NCBI GenBank assembly: GCA_963932955.1
Contig: CAWVRK010000001.1
Location: forward strand, 1 to 64,000
Origin: Flavicella sp963932955
GTDB lineage: Bacteria; Bacteroidota; Bacteroidia; Flavobacteriales; Flavobacteriaceae
Direction of reading: 5' to 3'
DNA length: 64,000 nucleotides
Shown here: in pieces, positions 43,658-53,209 of the stretch
Position numbering within the stretch: the first letter of the stretch is position 1
Layout: every line of letters begins with the position of its first letter
Notes under the pieces: generated by a model
What the model was told of the DNA's origin: nothing
The model's database searches: none
What the model saw: only the letters and a program-made list of their open reading frames with translations
Translations under genes and position numbers: made by a program

Positions 43658-45574
43658 TTAAGAGAAAGCACCAACCTCATCGTCCAATGCTCCCCAATCT
43701 TCCATCAACAACTCCAAATAGTCTTTTTTCTCTTGGTATTTGTCAAAAAAAGCAGCAGTTGGCGTGCCACTCTCAGAAGCTTCTGACAATTCCGCATCCA
43801 TGTTTAGAATTTCCTTTTCAACAGTTGAAATCTCGTTTTCTATTTTGCTCAATTTGTTTTTGAGTTGTTTCAACGCTTTCTCTTGTTGGCGGTTCAAAGA
43901 ATGTGCCTCCTTTTTGGAGGTTTTTGGCATGTGGACTTTGGTCTTTTTTTCAGCCTCCCGAAGGTTTTCTAGTTTGTGTTCCTCTAAGAAGTAATCAATA
44001 TCCCCTAAATATTCTTTGATCACTTTGTCTTTAAAACCAAAAACTTTGTCGGTCAAGCCTTGTAAAAAATCACGGTCGTGAGACACCAAAATCAAGGTTC
44101 CTTCAAATTGTTGCAAGGCTTTTTTCAAGACGTTTTTTGAAGAAATGTCCAAGTGGTTGGTCGGCTCATCCATGATCAGCACGTTGAATGGAGAGAGCAT
44201 CATTTTGCATATTGCCAAACGATTGCGTTCGCCTCCTGACAGTACTTTTACCTTTTTTTCAACATCGTCACCCCCAAATAAAAAAGACCCTAACATGTCT
44301 CGAACTCGCATCCGATTTCCGTCGTTAGCAGCATCCTCCATGGTCGCTAACAGGGTCTTTTCTCCGTCCAAATACTCTGCTTGGTTTTGAGCAAAATAGC
44401 CAATTTCCACGTTGTGCCCCAATTTGATCGCTCCGTCATAATCAATCTCATTGACCATCATTTTGGCTAAGGTTGATTTTCCTTGACCGTTTTGACCTAC
44501 AAAAGCAATTTTAGCGGAACGCTCTATCAACAAATTTACATTGCTCAAAACCTGTTTGTCGCCGTAGCTTTTTGACAAGGCTTTAGTTTCCACCACTACT
44601 TTTCCGGGGTGTTTGGAAACTCCAAACTTGACATTCATCACGGCATTGTCTTCCACGTCTACTTCGATGCGCTCTACTTTGTCCAACTGTTTGATCAAGG
44701 ACTGCGCCATGGAAGCTTTGTTGGCTTTTGCGCGAAACTTTTCAATCAGCTGTTGTTTGGCTTTGATTTCTTTGTCTTGATTTTTCTGAGATTGCAATTG
44801 CTTTTCTCTGATTTCTTGTCGCAAGACCAAATATTGAGAATAGGGCTTTTTGTAATCGTATATTTTTCCCAGAGATATTTCAATGGTCCTGTTGGTCACA
44901 TTGTCCAAAAACATCTTGTCATGCGACACCAAAACAATGGCACCCGCATAGGATTTTAAAAAGTTCTCCAGCCAAATAATCGATTCAATATCCAAGTGAT
45001 TGGTAGGCTCATCAAGCAACAAAATGTCATTTTTCTGCAACAACAATTTTGCCAATTCAATCCGCATGCGCCAACCACCAGAAAAGGTGTCCGTCAGCTT
45101 GTCAAAATCAGTTCGTTGGAATCCCAGACCTTGTAAAATCTTTTCGGTATCGCCTTGGTAATTGTACCCTCCTAAAAGTTCATAGCGCGTAGAGACTGTA
45201 TCCAAATCATGGATCAATTGGGTATAGTAGTCACTTTCATAATCAGTACGCGTTGCCAATTCTTCATTGATTTGGGCCAGCTTTGATTCCAAATCCACAA
45301 TTTCTTCAAAAGCTTGGTAGGCCTCTTCCAAAATCGTTCTCCCTTGCACAAAATCAATGTCTTGACGCAGAAATCCGATCTTGACTTCTTTTTCCAGAGC
45401 GAGCGTACCGCCGTCATTTTCGATATCTCCAGAGATGACCTTCAAAAGGGTGGATTTCCCTGCACCATTTTTACCTACCAAACCGACCCGATTGCCTTTT
45501 TCTAATTTGAAAGTGATTTTAGAAAAAAGTTCTTCTCCTCCAAAAGAAACTGTTAAATTGTGTATGTTGAGCAT
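43658..45574 (-). CDS. ABC-F family ATPase
   Basis: 638 residues with two ABC domains in one chain and no membrane segments. Walker A: GLVGKNGAGKSTLLKV and AFVGQNGQGKSTLAKM. Signature motifs: FSGGWRMR and LSGGERNR. Walker B/H-loop: LLLDEPTNHLD and VLIMDEPTNHLD. A charged linker between the domains (QKNQDKEIKAKQQLIEKFRA) is the P-site tRNA interaction motif region, and a C-terminal coiled coil follows (~535-625), as in Uup/YdiF types. ABC-F proteins act on ribosomes; a specific role in resistance or translation rescue cannot be assigned. Confidence 0.95.
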   Translation of the reverse strand: MLNIHNLTVSFGGEELFSKITFKLEKGNRVGLVGKNGAGKSTLLKVISGDIENDGGTLALEKEVKIGFLRQDIDFVQGRTILEEAYQAFEEIVDLESKLAQINEELATRTDYESDYYTQLIHDLDTVSTRYELLGGYNYQGDTEKILQGLGFQRTDFDKLTDTFSGGWRMRIELAKLLLQKNDILLLDEPTNHLDIESIIWLENFLKSYAGAIVLVSHDKMFLDNVTNRTIEISLGKIYDYKKPYSQYLVLRQEIREKQLQSQKNQDKEIKAKQQLIEKFRAKANKASMAQSLIKQLDKVERIEVDVEDNAVMNVKFGVSKHPGKVVVETKALSKSYGDKQVLSNVNLLIERSAKIAFVGQNGQGKSTLAKMMVNEIDYDGAIKLGHNVEIGYFAQNQAEYLDGEKTLLATMEDAANDGNRMRVRDMLGSFLFGGDDVEKKVKVLSGGERNRLAICKMMLSPFNVLIMDEPTNHLDISSKNVLKKALQQFEGTLILVSHDRDFLQGLTDKVFGFKDKVIKEYLGDIDYFLEEHKLENLREAEKKTKVHMPKTSKKEAHSLNRQQEKALKQLKNKLSKIENEISTVEKEILNMDAELSEASESGTPTAAFFDKYQEKKDYLELLMEDWGALDDEVGAFS

Positions 45575-45605
45575 CTATAGAATGAATCGTTTGTTAGAAT
45601 TGATT

Positions 45606-45621
45606 TATTTTTGCAAAGCTA
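45606..45621. promoter_or_regulatory. Back-to-back divergent -7 boxes (ABC-F gene and DUF983 gene)
   Basis: The sequence TATTTTTGCAAAGCTA contains TATTTTTG on the plus strand (45606-45613, toward the DUF983 gene) directly abutting TAGCTTTG on the minus strand (45621-45614, toward the ABC-F gene). Both fit TAnnTTTG. They could not be occupied at the same time. Confidence 0.5.
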
Positions 45622-45698
45622 TCATAAATTTTACATTTTTGAATCCTCGATTCCCCAATAGTTTTAGGGAACTTATACAAAGTCAAAACAAAAAAACA

Positions 45699-46100
45699 AT
45701 GTTTTTAAAAAAGGGACGTAAAATCTTCAGTATTTTTTATTTCAAATGCCCGAAATGCCACGAAGGCGCGTTTTTTATTTACAAAAAAAGCTTGCATCCA
45801 CTAAAAGTTACAAAAATTCATGAAAATTGCCCCGCATGCAATTTGAAATACATGCTCGAACCCTCTTTTTATTTTGGAGCTATGTATGTTGCCTATGGCT
45901 TGAGTGTGGCACTTGCCATCGCGGTGTTTCTGATCAGCAACCAGCTTTTGGGTATTGACTTACTGTACACGTTTGCGAGCATAACCCTCGTGCTTATCCT
46001 TGCAACTCCTCTAAATCTTAAACTTGCAAGATTGATCTGGATCAACCTTTTTGTGTCCTACGACCCAGGTGCCCTATCCAAACAGAAATCCACTCGATGA
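45699..46100 (+). CDS. DUF983 family membrane protein
   Basis: 133 residues. Two CxxC pairs (CPKCHEG near 17-20 and CPACNL near 48-51) form a zinc-ribbon-like head, followed by two membrane helices (~60-80 and ~88-108). Start chosen at MFLKKGRKIFSIFYFKCPKC, the family N-terminus; a much longer upstream frame would run through the divergent promoter. Function unknown. Confidence 0.9.
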   Translation: MFLKKGRKIFSIFYFKCPKCHEGAFFIYKKSLHPLKVTKIHENCPACNLKYMLEPSFYFGAMYVAYGLSVALAIAVFLISNQLLGIDLLYTFASITLVLILATPLNLKLARLIWINLFVSYDPGALSKQKSTR

Positions 46101-46118
46101 ACTTTTGAAACTTTTTTT

Positions 46119-47180
46119 TTAGGCTTGACTTTCCCCTTTGTTCGAAAAACGCCGCAGGTCGACCTCTGCTTCAAGAGGCTTTCCTTCTGAAAGATGTTGG
46201 TAGAGCTCTTGGGCCATCTTTGGGGCAATCATCACGCCTCGGGTTCCCAATCCATTGAACAAGGCCAATTGTGTGTGCTTGGGATGCACGCCAAGCAAAG
46301 GTCTTCTGTCCTTGACTGTAGGTCGGATCCCAGCAGACTGCTCTACAATTGTATAGGGAACGGTCATAAAGGAGGCCAATTTATTTTGCAGCTCTTTTTT
46401 CCCAGCTTCGGTGGTCGCCAAGCTTTTGTCTTTCCAATGAAACGTAGCACCCACTTTGTAATAGTGGTTGCCCAATGGCAACAAAAATAAGGCTGCTTTG
46501 ACTAAGAAATCAACTTCCAACAAGGGGGCGTGAATGGTCAACAGTTCTCCTTTTACTTCCTGCATCGGCAAGTGCTTGAAAAATGGGTTTTGATGCATGC
46601 CGTACCCTTCGCAAAAAACGACTCTCTTTGCCTTGATGTCTTTGTAGGTGACTTCTCCATAGCTCAAATCAAGGGCTTCGTAGTCAAAGGACTCATAGCG
46701 TATTGCTTGTTGGCTTTCAAAATAGGTTTTGCAATCGGAAAGCAAGGACTTGGTATCAATCCTACCGGTGTGTTGCAGTTTTCCATATCCATACTCGGAC
46801 TTCAACCCAGGGTGCGTGTCCCAAATCACTTTGGAATCCATATATGGAGAGAGGAGTGGCTTGTCAGCTGCTAAAAACCAATTGTTTTGTTCTTCAATAG
46901 CAGAAAATATTCGATAGGTATCGAATTTATGGTCGTAGGTTTTTCCTAATTTTTCTTCCCATTTTTGATAAAAAGGCAGGGCTACTTCCAATTGACTTTT
47001 GGCTTGCCAAACAGGTGTAAATCGTTTTAAAATAACAGGGTTGTAGACTCCACCAGCCACATTGGAAGAAGTTTGTGAGGCATCTTCAAAAACTACAAAC
47101 GATTTTTGTTGTTCTTCCAAAACAGTGGCAAAAGCCAAGCCTGCCAAACCAAAACCGACAAGTACATATTCCACTTCCAT
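46119..47180 (-). CDS. FAD-dependent oxidoreductase (DadA/GlpO-like)
   Basis: 353 residues from the ATG giving MEVEYVLVGFGLAGLAF; an earlier start would add 13 atypical residues. The dinucleotide-binding GxGxxG motif (GFGLAGLA) and the FEDASQTSSNVAGGVYNPV segment point to the D-amino-acid oxidase (DAO) superfamily. The C-terminal GIRPTVKDRRPLLG and LFNGLGTRGVMIAP are also DAO-type signatures. Substrate unknown; no signal peptide. Lies 68 bp downstream of gldN on the same strand. Confidence 0.9.
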   Translation of the reverse strand: MEVEYVLVGFGLAGLAFATVLEEQQKSFVVFEDASQTSSNVAGGVYNPVILKRFTPVWQAKSQLEVALPFYQKWEEKLGKTYDHKFDTYRIFSAIEEQNNWFLAADKPLLSPYMDSKVIWDTHPGLKSEYGYGKLQHTGRIDTKSLLSDCKTYFESQQAIRYESFDYEALDLSYGEVTYKDIKAKRVVFCEGYGMHQNPFFKHLPMQEVKGELLTIHAPLLEVDFLVKAALFLLPLGNHYYKVGATFHWKDKSLATTEAGKKELQNKLASFMTVPYTIVEQSAGIRPTVKDRRPLLGVHPKHTQLALFNGLGTRGVMIAPKMAQELYQHLSEGKPLEAEVDLRRFSNKGESQA

Positions 47181-47248
47181 GACTTCTTCTATAAAAAAAA
47201 CCCTTGCATTTGCATACAAGAGCTAATGAAATTCTTAATACTTGGGAA

Positions 47249-48166
47249 TCAATAGTTCCACATGTCCAATTCTTTGTTGCGGATGTGTTCTTTGATACGT
47301 TCAGATTCCAATACTTGTTGAGTCGCATTTCCTTGGATGTAATCGGAAATGGCCCTGTTTCCATACATGTTTTGTTCCCGTAAAATCAAAGCACTGAACC
47401 TTCTTGCATTTAGCAAGTCATCAAACGTAATCGATGCTCTTGGATTCTTTTCGTTAAAAACTGAAGACTCGTGCAATACTTGGCGCGCACTGGGATAATA
47501 CACCCAAAACAAAGGCAAACTCTCATCAGATTGTATGTCTTCTCTACCCATTATTTGAACGTCCGGAGCCATCGGGGCAATTGCTAACATGCGGTATTTC
47601 ATTTCTCCTTGCCGTTTGTCAAAATACCAAATGCCTTTGATTTGATACCCATCAATGTCTTGAGCTTGGATACGTGTCACGTCAATGTCGTCTTTGATGT
47701 TTGTCTCTCCTGAATTCAACAACTCAAATGCGTAATCTGAAGTATCTACTCGAACCATTCTTTGTTCGATGTCTTTGACTGACATTCGAGACTTGAAAAA
47801 TGAATCCTCGTATACTTCTTTTATCTTTCCTTTTTTGATGCCGTTGAGCAGGGTGTAAAAAAGTGATCTTCTCTCAGATACAACGTATGTTGTATCAATT
47901 GGAAAGTACAAAGGAAGGTTGATTCTTTGGTTAAGGTCGATGTGTTCCCAAACTATTTTTGACCACAAAACATCACGATCGTCTATATGCCAATAAGTCA
48001 AAGGTGTATCTTGGTCCGCAATTTGACGCTCAACGGGAACTTTTCCTATTTCATCAGGAGTTTTTGCATTCAATATATTAAAATGAGACTGCGCAAGGGT
48101 CGTGGCAGTCACCAGTAAGGAAAGTCCTATGAACAAAAAACTTTTCAAATTCTTCATGTTTTTCAA
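47249..48166 (-). CDS. gldN: Gliding motility/type IX secretion protein GldN
   Basis: 305 residues with a cleavable signal peptide (~1-25, ending ATTLAQS). GldN is a periplasmic component that forms rings with GldK under the outer membrane in the T9SS. The family segments VERQIADQDTPLTYWHIDDRDV, quoted in part, and ISDYIQGNATQQVLESERIKEH are visible. It ends with MWNY. Last gene of gldKLMN, 88 bp after gldM. Confidence 0.95.
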   Translation of the reverse strand: MKNMKNLKSFLFIGLSLLVTATTLAQSHFNILNAKTPDEIGKVPVERQIADQDTPLTYWHIDDRDVLWSKIVWEHIDLNQRINLPLYFPIDTTYVVSERRSLFYTLLNGIKKGKIKEVYEDSFFKSRMSVKDIEQRMVRVDTSDYAFELLNSGETNIKDDIDVTRIQAQDIDGYQIKGIWYFDKRQGEMKYRMLAIAPMAPDVQIMGREDIQSDESLPLFWVYYPSARQVLHESSVFNEKNPRASITFDDLLNARRFSALILREQNMYGNRAISDYIQGNATQQVLESERIKEHIRNKELDMWNY

Positions 48167-48254
48167 TTTATGATACAGCGGTTTTTTTACAACTACCGCC
48201 CGTTAGTTTTCAACTCAATTTCAAATACATTCTTTCAACCTTGACCAGAACTCT

Positions 48255-49808
48255 TTAATTCGTGATTTCTACATTCAAAGGGAGTGCTCTTTTCATCTTA
48301 TAGCTGGGATTGTCAATGTTTATTGTTTTGATATCAAAAATATTGATGACATCGCCTCTTCGGGCTTTGACCAACGCTTTTTGAGCTCGTGTATCCAATC
48401 GAGATCCTTTGATTAAAATTGTTGCTTGTCCAGGAACCTTAAGCTTGAAGCCCAGTATTTTTAATTTCATATCAAAATCAAAGTCCATCATTTTGGCATC
48501 AATTGTAGCTTTTAACAGACTCGATTTGGGGATGGAAATGACTCCGAACTTCCCTCTGATTGAGGCTGCTGGAGGCGGCATGTCTTTGATTCTAAAAATA
48601 ACAGGAGGAGAATTGATCACCGTTCCGTCACTTGTAGTCCCTGAAACATTGATGGCAACTTGTTTTCCTTTGGCCGGTTTTAAGATGTATTTTGTTCCTT
48701 TTACTTGTTTCAATCCCACCGCAACAGCCTTGACTTTGTTGTCAGAGACTCCCGGCATGGAAATGGTGATGGGGTTTTCAACCCCGCGGTAGACTACATT
48801 CATTTTGTCGGCAGAAACGACAGCAGAGTTGGGTTTTGGAATCACCAAATAAGAGGATTCGACTGGAATGTTAACCAATTCTCCACCTTGTTTGAAAATA
48901 AAACTTCCTTTGATCGGATTTTCCCCCACTTTCCCCGCTTTGAATTTCAGCAAAGCTGCGCCATTTTCTCTTTCTTTGATTTCTTTACCATTGATAACAA
49001 CCTTGTCTGGTTTCAAACTGGCATCGTAACGTCCTAAAACAATGGTTCCCTCAAAGGTTTCTCCTGTAAAAAAAGCAGGCTTGCTAGGCAAAACAATCGC
49101 TTTGTAAGTATTTTCATCTATCGAAGCATCTTTGGAAAGCTGTCTCCCTAACAAAGAATTGTAGATTTCTTTTTCCGAAGTTTTTATATCCGATTGGATT
49201 ACGGAAATATTGGTCAAGGTTGCCACCAAAGGAAATCCTTCGTAACGGTTTCGGATCCACGGTTGTTTCAATCCATTTTCTAAATCAACATCATCTGTTT
49301 TGAAACGCTTGTTCAAGTTGTTGCGGATGTCTGCTTTGATACTGTCTCCAAGCAACGCAATTACGCGATCACGGTAACTGTTGATCTTTGACACAAAGCG
49401 TGCTCCATTGTCTGTCAATTTCTCTCCTGTGAAAAAATACTCATCTCCTGCTGATTCCGAATCCATGGATTCGTAGTCACTTTTCAATTCAGGATTTAAG
49501 GAATTCAGCAGCGTGTCTTTGACTGCTTGTAGATAAATATGGCAGTCCGTTGAAAGCGAATAAATCTGCATCGCTTGGTTGTTTAATTCTGCATATTTTT
49601 CTTCTTGTTCGGATGCTTTTGTACGCAAATCCGCCAATACTAGTTCATTGTCTCTGCCAACTGTGGTGTTTGATTCTTCTAATTTCTCATTTAAGTAGCC
49701 AAAAGAAGACAGTACTTTTTTTCCCATGTTTAGCGCCAACATAGCGATAAATACTAGGTACATGAGGTTGATCATCTTTTGCCTTGCGGATAATTTTGCT
49801 CCTGCCAT
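48255..49808 (-). CDS. gldM: Gliding motility/type IX secretion protein GldM
   Basis: 517 residues. One N-terminal membrane helix (~12-30, MINLMYLVFIAMLALNM) follows the cytoplasmic start MAGAKLSARQ; four periplasmic domains follow. GldM forms, with GldL, the rotary motor that uses the proton gradient to drive T9SS and gliding. Motifs such as NSVLYRGVENP-like VVYRGVENPITISMPG and the C-terminal RRGDVINIFDIK are typical. Starts 25 bp after gldL. Confidence 0.96.
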   Translation of the reverse strand: MAGAKLSARQKMINLMYLVFIAMLALNMGKKVLSSFGYLNEKLEESNTTVGRDNELVLADLRTKASEQEEKYAELNNQAMQIYSLSTDCHIYLQAVKDTLLNSLNPELKSDYESMDSESAGDEYFFTGEKLTDNGARFVSKINSYRDRVIALLGDSIKADIRNNLNKRFKTDDVDLENGLKQPWIRNRYEGFPLVATLTNISVIQSDIKTSEKEIYNSLLGRQLSKDASIDENTYKAIVLPSKPAFFTGETFEGTIVLGRYDASLKPDKVVINGKEIKERENGAALLKFKAGKVGENPIKGSFIFKQGGELVNIPVESSYLVIPKPNSAVVSADKMNVVYRGVENPITISMPGVSDNKVKAVAVGLKQVKGTKYILKPAKGKQVAINVSGTTSDGTVINSPPVIFRIKDMPPPAASIRGKFGVISIPKSSLLKATIDAKMMDFDFDMKLKILGFKLKVPGQATILIKGSRLDTRAQKALVKARRGDVINIFDIKTINIDNPSYKMKRALPLNVEITN

Positions 49809-49833
49809 AATTAGTGTTTTTAAAGATTCCTAA

Positions 49834-50466
49834 TTATTTGTTCATGGCAGTTAACATACCTCCGTATACCGAATTCAAGGAGGCCAAATTTGTGGCCAAT
49901 GTTTCCATTTGGTCCTCTAACTTTTCAGAGTGCTTCAACATCGATTCGTTAAAAAAAGATTGACGCTCAGAGTTTTCCGCTTGGATTTTGTACAAGCTGT
50001 TTAGCGATTCTAGATGAACAGCAGCAACCGCCATCTCTTCGTTGTACCTGTGAGTGTTGGCAACTGTTTCGGCAGAGCTATTAATACTTTCAGCAGCCCC
50101 TTGAAAATTGCGAATGCTCGTCGAAAGACTTTCTACCAATTGGGCGTCCAATTTGGCTTCTTTCAACATGTCATCTAACTTTTGGGTTAAAATACCATGT
50201 GCGCTAGGGTTTTTCCCTTTTGCATTGCCTCCCGCCAGTTCAGGATATACTTTTGACCAATCCAAATCTTCTTCAATGGGTTCATAAAATGCAGAATAGG
50301 CAAAGATAAATGCTTCGGTCAAGAGTCCGATAGTCAACATCACCCCACCGGTCAAGAATCCGATATGAAAGTGAAGGATCTTAAACAACGCTCCGATCAA
50401 AACAATTGACGCGCCGAGCCCATAGATCATGTTCATTATTTTTTTACTTTTTACAGATTGTGCCAT
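49834..50466 (-). CDS. gldL: Gliding motility/type IX secretion protein GldL
   Basis: 210 residues from the ATG giving MAQSVKSKKIMNMIYGLGAS, the standard GldL start. Two membrane helices (~15-35 with the IVLIGALFKILHF segment, ~40-65) carry the buried Glu of GLLTEAFIFAYSAF, the residue proposed to channel protons. The cytoplasmic tail is a coiled coil. An earlier in-frame ATG at 50556 would overlap gldK and is unlikely. Confidence 0.94.
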   Translation of the reverse strand: MAQSVKSKKIMNMIYGLGASIVLIGALFKILHFHIGFLTGGVMLTIGLLTEAFIFAYSAFYEPIEEDLDWSKVYPELAGGNAKGKNPSAHGILTQKLDDMLKEAKLDAQLVESLSTSIRNFQGAAESINSSAETVANTHRYNEEMAVAAVHLESLNSLYKIQAENSERQSFFNESMLKHSEKLEDQMETLATNLASLNSVYGGMLTAMNK

Positions 50467-50539
50467 ATAATTAGTAATTTTAGGGTATTGTTGGTAATTT
50501 GATATTTGCTTTTTCTCCTGAGCAATTTTGAGTTTATTA

Positions 50540-51913
50540 TCATCTCTTTTTGACATTCATATAATCTTGAACGGTACGGAAACCAATGTAACTTTTCGTG
50601 GAATCTACGTATTCGAAATCTCGTGTGCTTACTTGTAAAAAATAAGCAATGTCTTTCCACGAACCACCGCGAATTATTTTTCTTTTGCTCTCTAGATCTT
50701 CAAAATTCGAATTGATCATCGAACCGTTCAAAGAGCCTTTGAAGTAGGAAGTATTCGTCCATTCAGACACATTTCCTGCCATGTTGTACAATCCGTAACC
50801 ATTCGGACTATAAGAATACGCCTCTACGGTATACAAAGCCCCGTCCAATGCATAGTCACCTCGAACAGGTTTGAAATTTGCTAAAAAACACCCTTGATCT
50901 GTTGTTGTGTAGGGACCTCCCCAAGGATAGGTTCCATACTCGATTCCTCCTCGTGCTGCATATTCCCACTCTGCCTCAGTCGGCAGTCTGAAATCAAGTA
51001 CTCTTGACGGATGTTTTTTAGAGCGCAAGTAGTCATTTTTCTTTTTTGTCTTCCAATTGCAAAAGGCGCGTGCTTGGTACCAACTCACTCCAACAACTGG
51101 ATATTCTTCATAGGCTTCGTGCCAAAAATAATTGTCGTGGATGGGATCGTTGTAGGAATAACTAAAATCTTTCACCCAAACGGTGGTATCAGGATACACT
51201 CCAACGTCTTCATAAAAAATAAAATCTTGTTGTTTTCTGTTCTTGCTTTTAGCTGCTTGGATTTTATCATACCACGAATAGCTATACCTTAGTTTTCTAA
51301 CATCTAAAAGACGTTTCTCTTCAAACATATCTTCAATTGGCAAATACATGGAGTCCATTACCTCCGTATAGGCGGCATCTAGATATTCCTCTTGTTCCCA
51401 AATGATGGGCTCTCTCCAATTCAAAACACGTCCTTCCGTCAATGGATTCACATTACCAATTGCACCGTAATTTTCAATTCTGTACTTTTCATATTCATTG
51501 GCATAGGTCGTATCGATGTCCGAAAAAGAATACCTCAATATCCCTGCATCACTTCTTTCTTCAGTACCGTCTAACAAGTAGGCCTGATCCTCTGCGGCAT
51601 AAGCGAGTTCGGTACGAACTATCGAATCTCTTACCCAATTCACAAATTCCATGTATTCGCTGTTGGTGATTTCAGACTCGTCCATGTAGTAATCTTTCAA
51701 AGTCACCGTGCGAGGCGAATTATTGATTCCTCCAAAAGGATCTTCATCTTGCTTTCCCATCGTAAAAGAACCTCCTGAAATGAGCACCATGCCAAACGGC
51801 TTTTCTGCGAACCACTTTCGCTTGGTTTTTTTTCCCAACACTTCTCCTCTGTCGTTTGTCCCACAACTTATGATAATTGACAAGAGTGCTATACAGAAAC
51901 CTACTTTCTTCAT
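50540..51913 (-). CDS. gldK: Gliding motility/type IX secretion lipoprotein GldK
   Basis: 457 residues. The signal peptide has a lipobox (IIISCGTN), so it is an outer-membrane-anchored lipoprotein. The body is an FGE-sulfatase-like domain: ISGGSFTMGKQDE, VSWYQARAFCNWKTKKK, RLPTEAEWEYAARGG and NVSEWTN. GldK and GldN form the periplasmic ring of the T9SS. First gene of gldKLMN. Confidence 0.95.
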   Translation of the reverse strand: MKKVGFCIALLSIIISCGTNDRGEVLGKKTKRKWFAEKPFGMVLISGGSFTMGKQDEDPFGGINNSPRTVTLKDYYMDESEITNSEYMEFVNWVRDSIVRTELAYAAEDQAYLLDGTEERSDAGILRYSFSDIDTTYANEYEKYRIENYGAIGNVNPLTEGRVLNWREPIIWEQEEYLDAAYTEVMDSMYLPIEDMFEEKRLLDVRKLRYSYSWYDKIQAAKSKNRKQQDFIFYEDVGVYPDTTVWVKDFSYSYNDPIHDNYFWHEAYEEYPVVGVSWYQARAFCNWKTKKKNDYLRSKKHPSRVLDFRLPTEAEWEYAARGGIEYGTYPWGGPYTTTDQGCFLANFKPVRGDYALDGALYTVEAYSYSPNGYGLYNMAGNVSEWTNTSYFKGSLNGSMINSNFEDLESKRKIIRGGSWKDIAYFLQVSTRDFEYVDSTKSYIGFRTVQDYMNVKKR

Positions 51914-52031
51914 ATTTTTACTTATTCAATAATAATGGACGTAAACCTATCATTTTTTTTGATAAAAAACAACGTTTTTACCTTGTTTCACAAGTTTGTA
52001 CTCCTAAAAAAAAAGGACGTTTATTTGCAAT

Positions 52032-53189
52032 TCAATTCAGTTTCCGAAGCGCTTTGAACCAACGCTCGGGAATATTTTGATCGGCCGCATCTAAATAATC
52101 TTGATGCGTACAAGGTATCAACGCATGTCTTTTGTATTTATTGTCAGTTCGTGTATGAATTTCCATCCACCACCTTCCGCTTTTAGGACTCTTGTAGAAA
52201 TTCATAACCCCCTCATTGGATGGTACGATGTATTTTAAATACTTTTCTTTTGAACAGAAGGGATAATCTTTTGACCTGCAACTCACTCCCTCAATAAAGT
52301 ACCAAATCATTTGGGCTATTAAATGAGCTGTCTGGCCGTTTTGGTCCAAGTGGTTGTTGAATTCATAAATCCCAAAAGAAGTGACTTTGTCACTAATCCC
52401 TGCATAGCGCGCTATCGCACAGATTTCATCTCCATAAAACCCATTGGGACTGGCGTTTTTGTTGGCAGGTGCCTCACTCATTCGGACTGCACCAATATCG
52501 ATGCTCACAATATCTGCATCTCTCATGATGGGCTCAACAACTTCCAAATTCTTTGCTTCTCCCAAACGAAAAGCATCAAAAGAAAGCTTGTCAAGCAAAT
52601 CAATTTCATCTTGAGAATTGAAAAATGTTTGGTAACCAACATTGCTAAAGTTGAATAAATTGGTCGGTTCTTCCATGACTATCTTACTCAAATAAGAGCT
52701 TGAACTGAGCGCGTCCTCAAGGGTGCCCAAATCAAATTTTGAATCCACAGAAACCAAGTTGACCACTTGCTCCAAATGATCGTAAGCTCTGTAATTGGCG
52801 TACGTGAGGTCTTGACCGCCACCGAGCAGTATGGGAAGTGCTTCGTTTTTTACAAGCTCCGCAATGACTTCTTTGACTGCAAAATAAGTGTCTTTGACTG
52901 TGTCTCCTTGTGGGATATCTCCTAAATCTACAATTTGCAGCGGCCAATTTCCAGGGTAGAGTTGGTAAAGCCCCTTTCGAATTGCATCGAGGCCGAAACC
53001 CGTCATTTCATTGTTACCTGCCGCGCGGCCTTCTTGAACGCCAAAAATTGCCAGCGTTTTCTCTTCCACTTTTGGCAAGCCTTCTTCCGAAGAATGGAAT
53101 TTTACTGCATGTGCCAAGGAGTGTTTTGGAAAATTTGACACTTTCTCCAACAGATCGGAATCAACAGGTTTTAAAAATTCTAAACGCAT
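52032..53189 (-). CDS. Arginase/formimidoylglutamase-fold protein with degenerate metal site
   Basis: 385 residues with the overall arginase fold. Canonical arginases have GG(D/G)HS, DAHxD and SxDxDxxDP as manganese ligands. Here the first reads GGGQD (123-127, Gln126 for His), the second DSKFD (149-153, Lys151 for His), and the third SIDIGAV (229-235, Gly233 for Asp). Three of six ligands are therefore lost, while Asp149, Asp153 and Asp231 remain. Catalysis by the normal two-manganese mechanism is unlikely. An N-terminal ~45 residues and C-terminal ~80 residues extend the core. Located between topA and gldK. Annotation as formimidoylglutamase would be misleading. Confidence 0.85.
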   Translation of the reverse strand: MRLEFLKPVDSDLLEKVSNFPKHSLAHAVKFHSSEEGLPKVEEKTLAIFGVQEGRAAGNNEMTGFGLDAIRKGLYQLYPGNWPLQIVDLGDIPQGDTVKDTYFAVKEVIAELVKNEALPILLGGGQDLTYANYRAYDHLEQVVNLVSVDSKFDLGTLEDALSSSSYLSKIVMEEPTNLFNFSNVGYQTFFNSQDEIDLLDKLSFDAFRLGEAKNLEVVEPIMRDADIVSIDIGAVRMSEAPANKNASPNGFYGDEICAIARYAGISDKVTSFGIYEFNNHLDQNGQTAHLIAQMIWYFIEGVSCRSKDYPFCSKEKYLKYIVPSNEGVMNFYKSPKSGRWWMEIHTRTDNKYKRHALIPCTHQDYLDAADQNIPERWFKALRKLN

Positions 53190-53209
53190 ACGGACTATTG
53201 AAATTCCTT

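Noticed and set aside
45381..45698. Long N-terminal extension of the DUF983 protein
   Set aside because: It lies antisense to the ABC-F gene and across the divergent promoters.
50467..50556. 30-residue N-terminal extension of GldL
   Set aside because: It overlaps the gldK end, and the ATG at 50466 gives the conserved GldL N-terminus.
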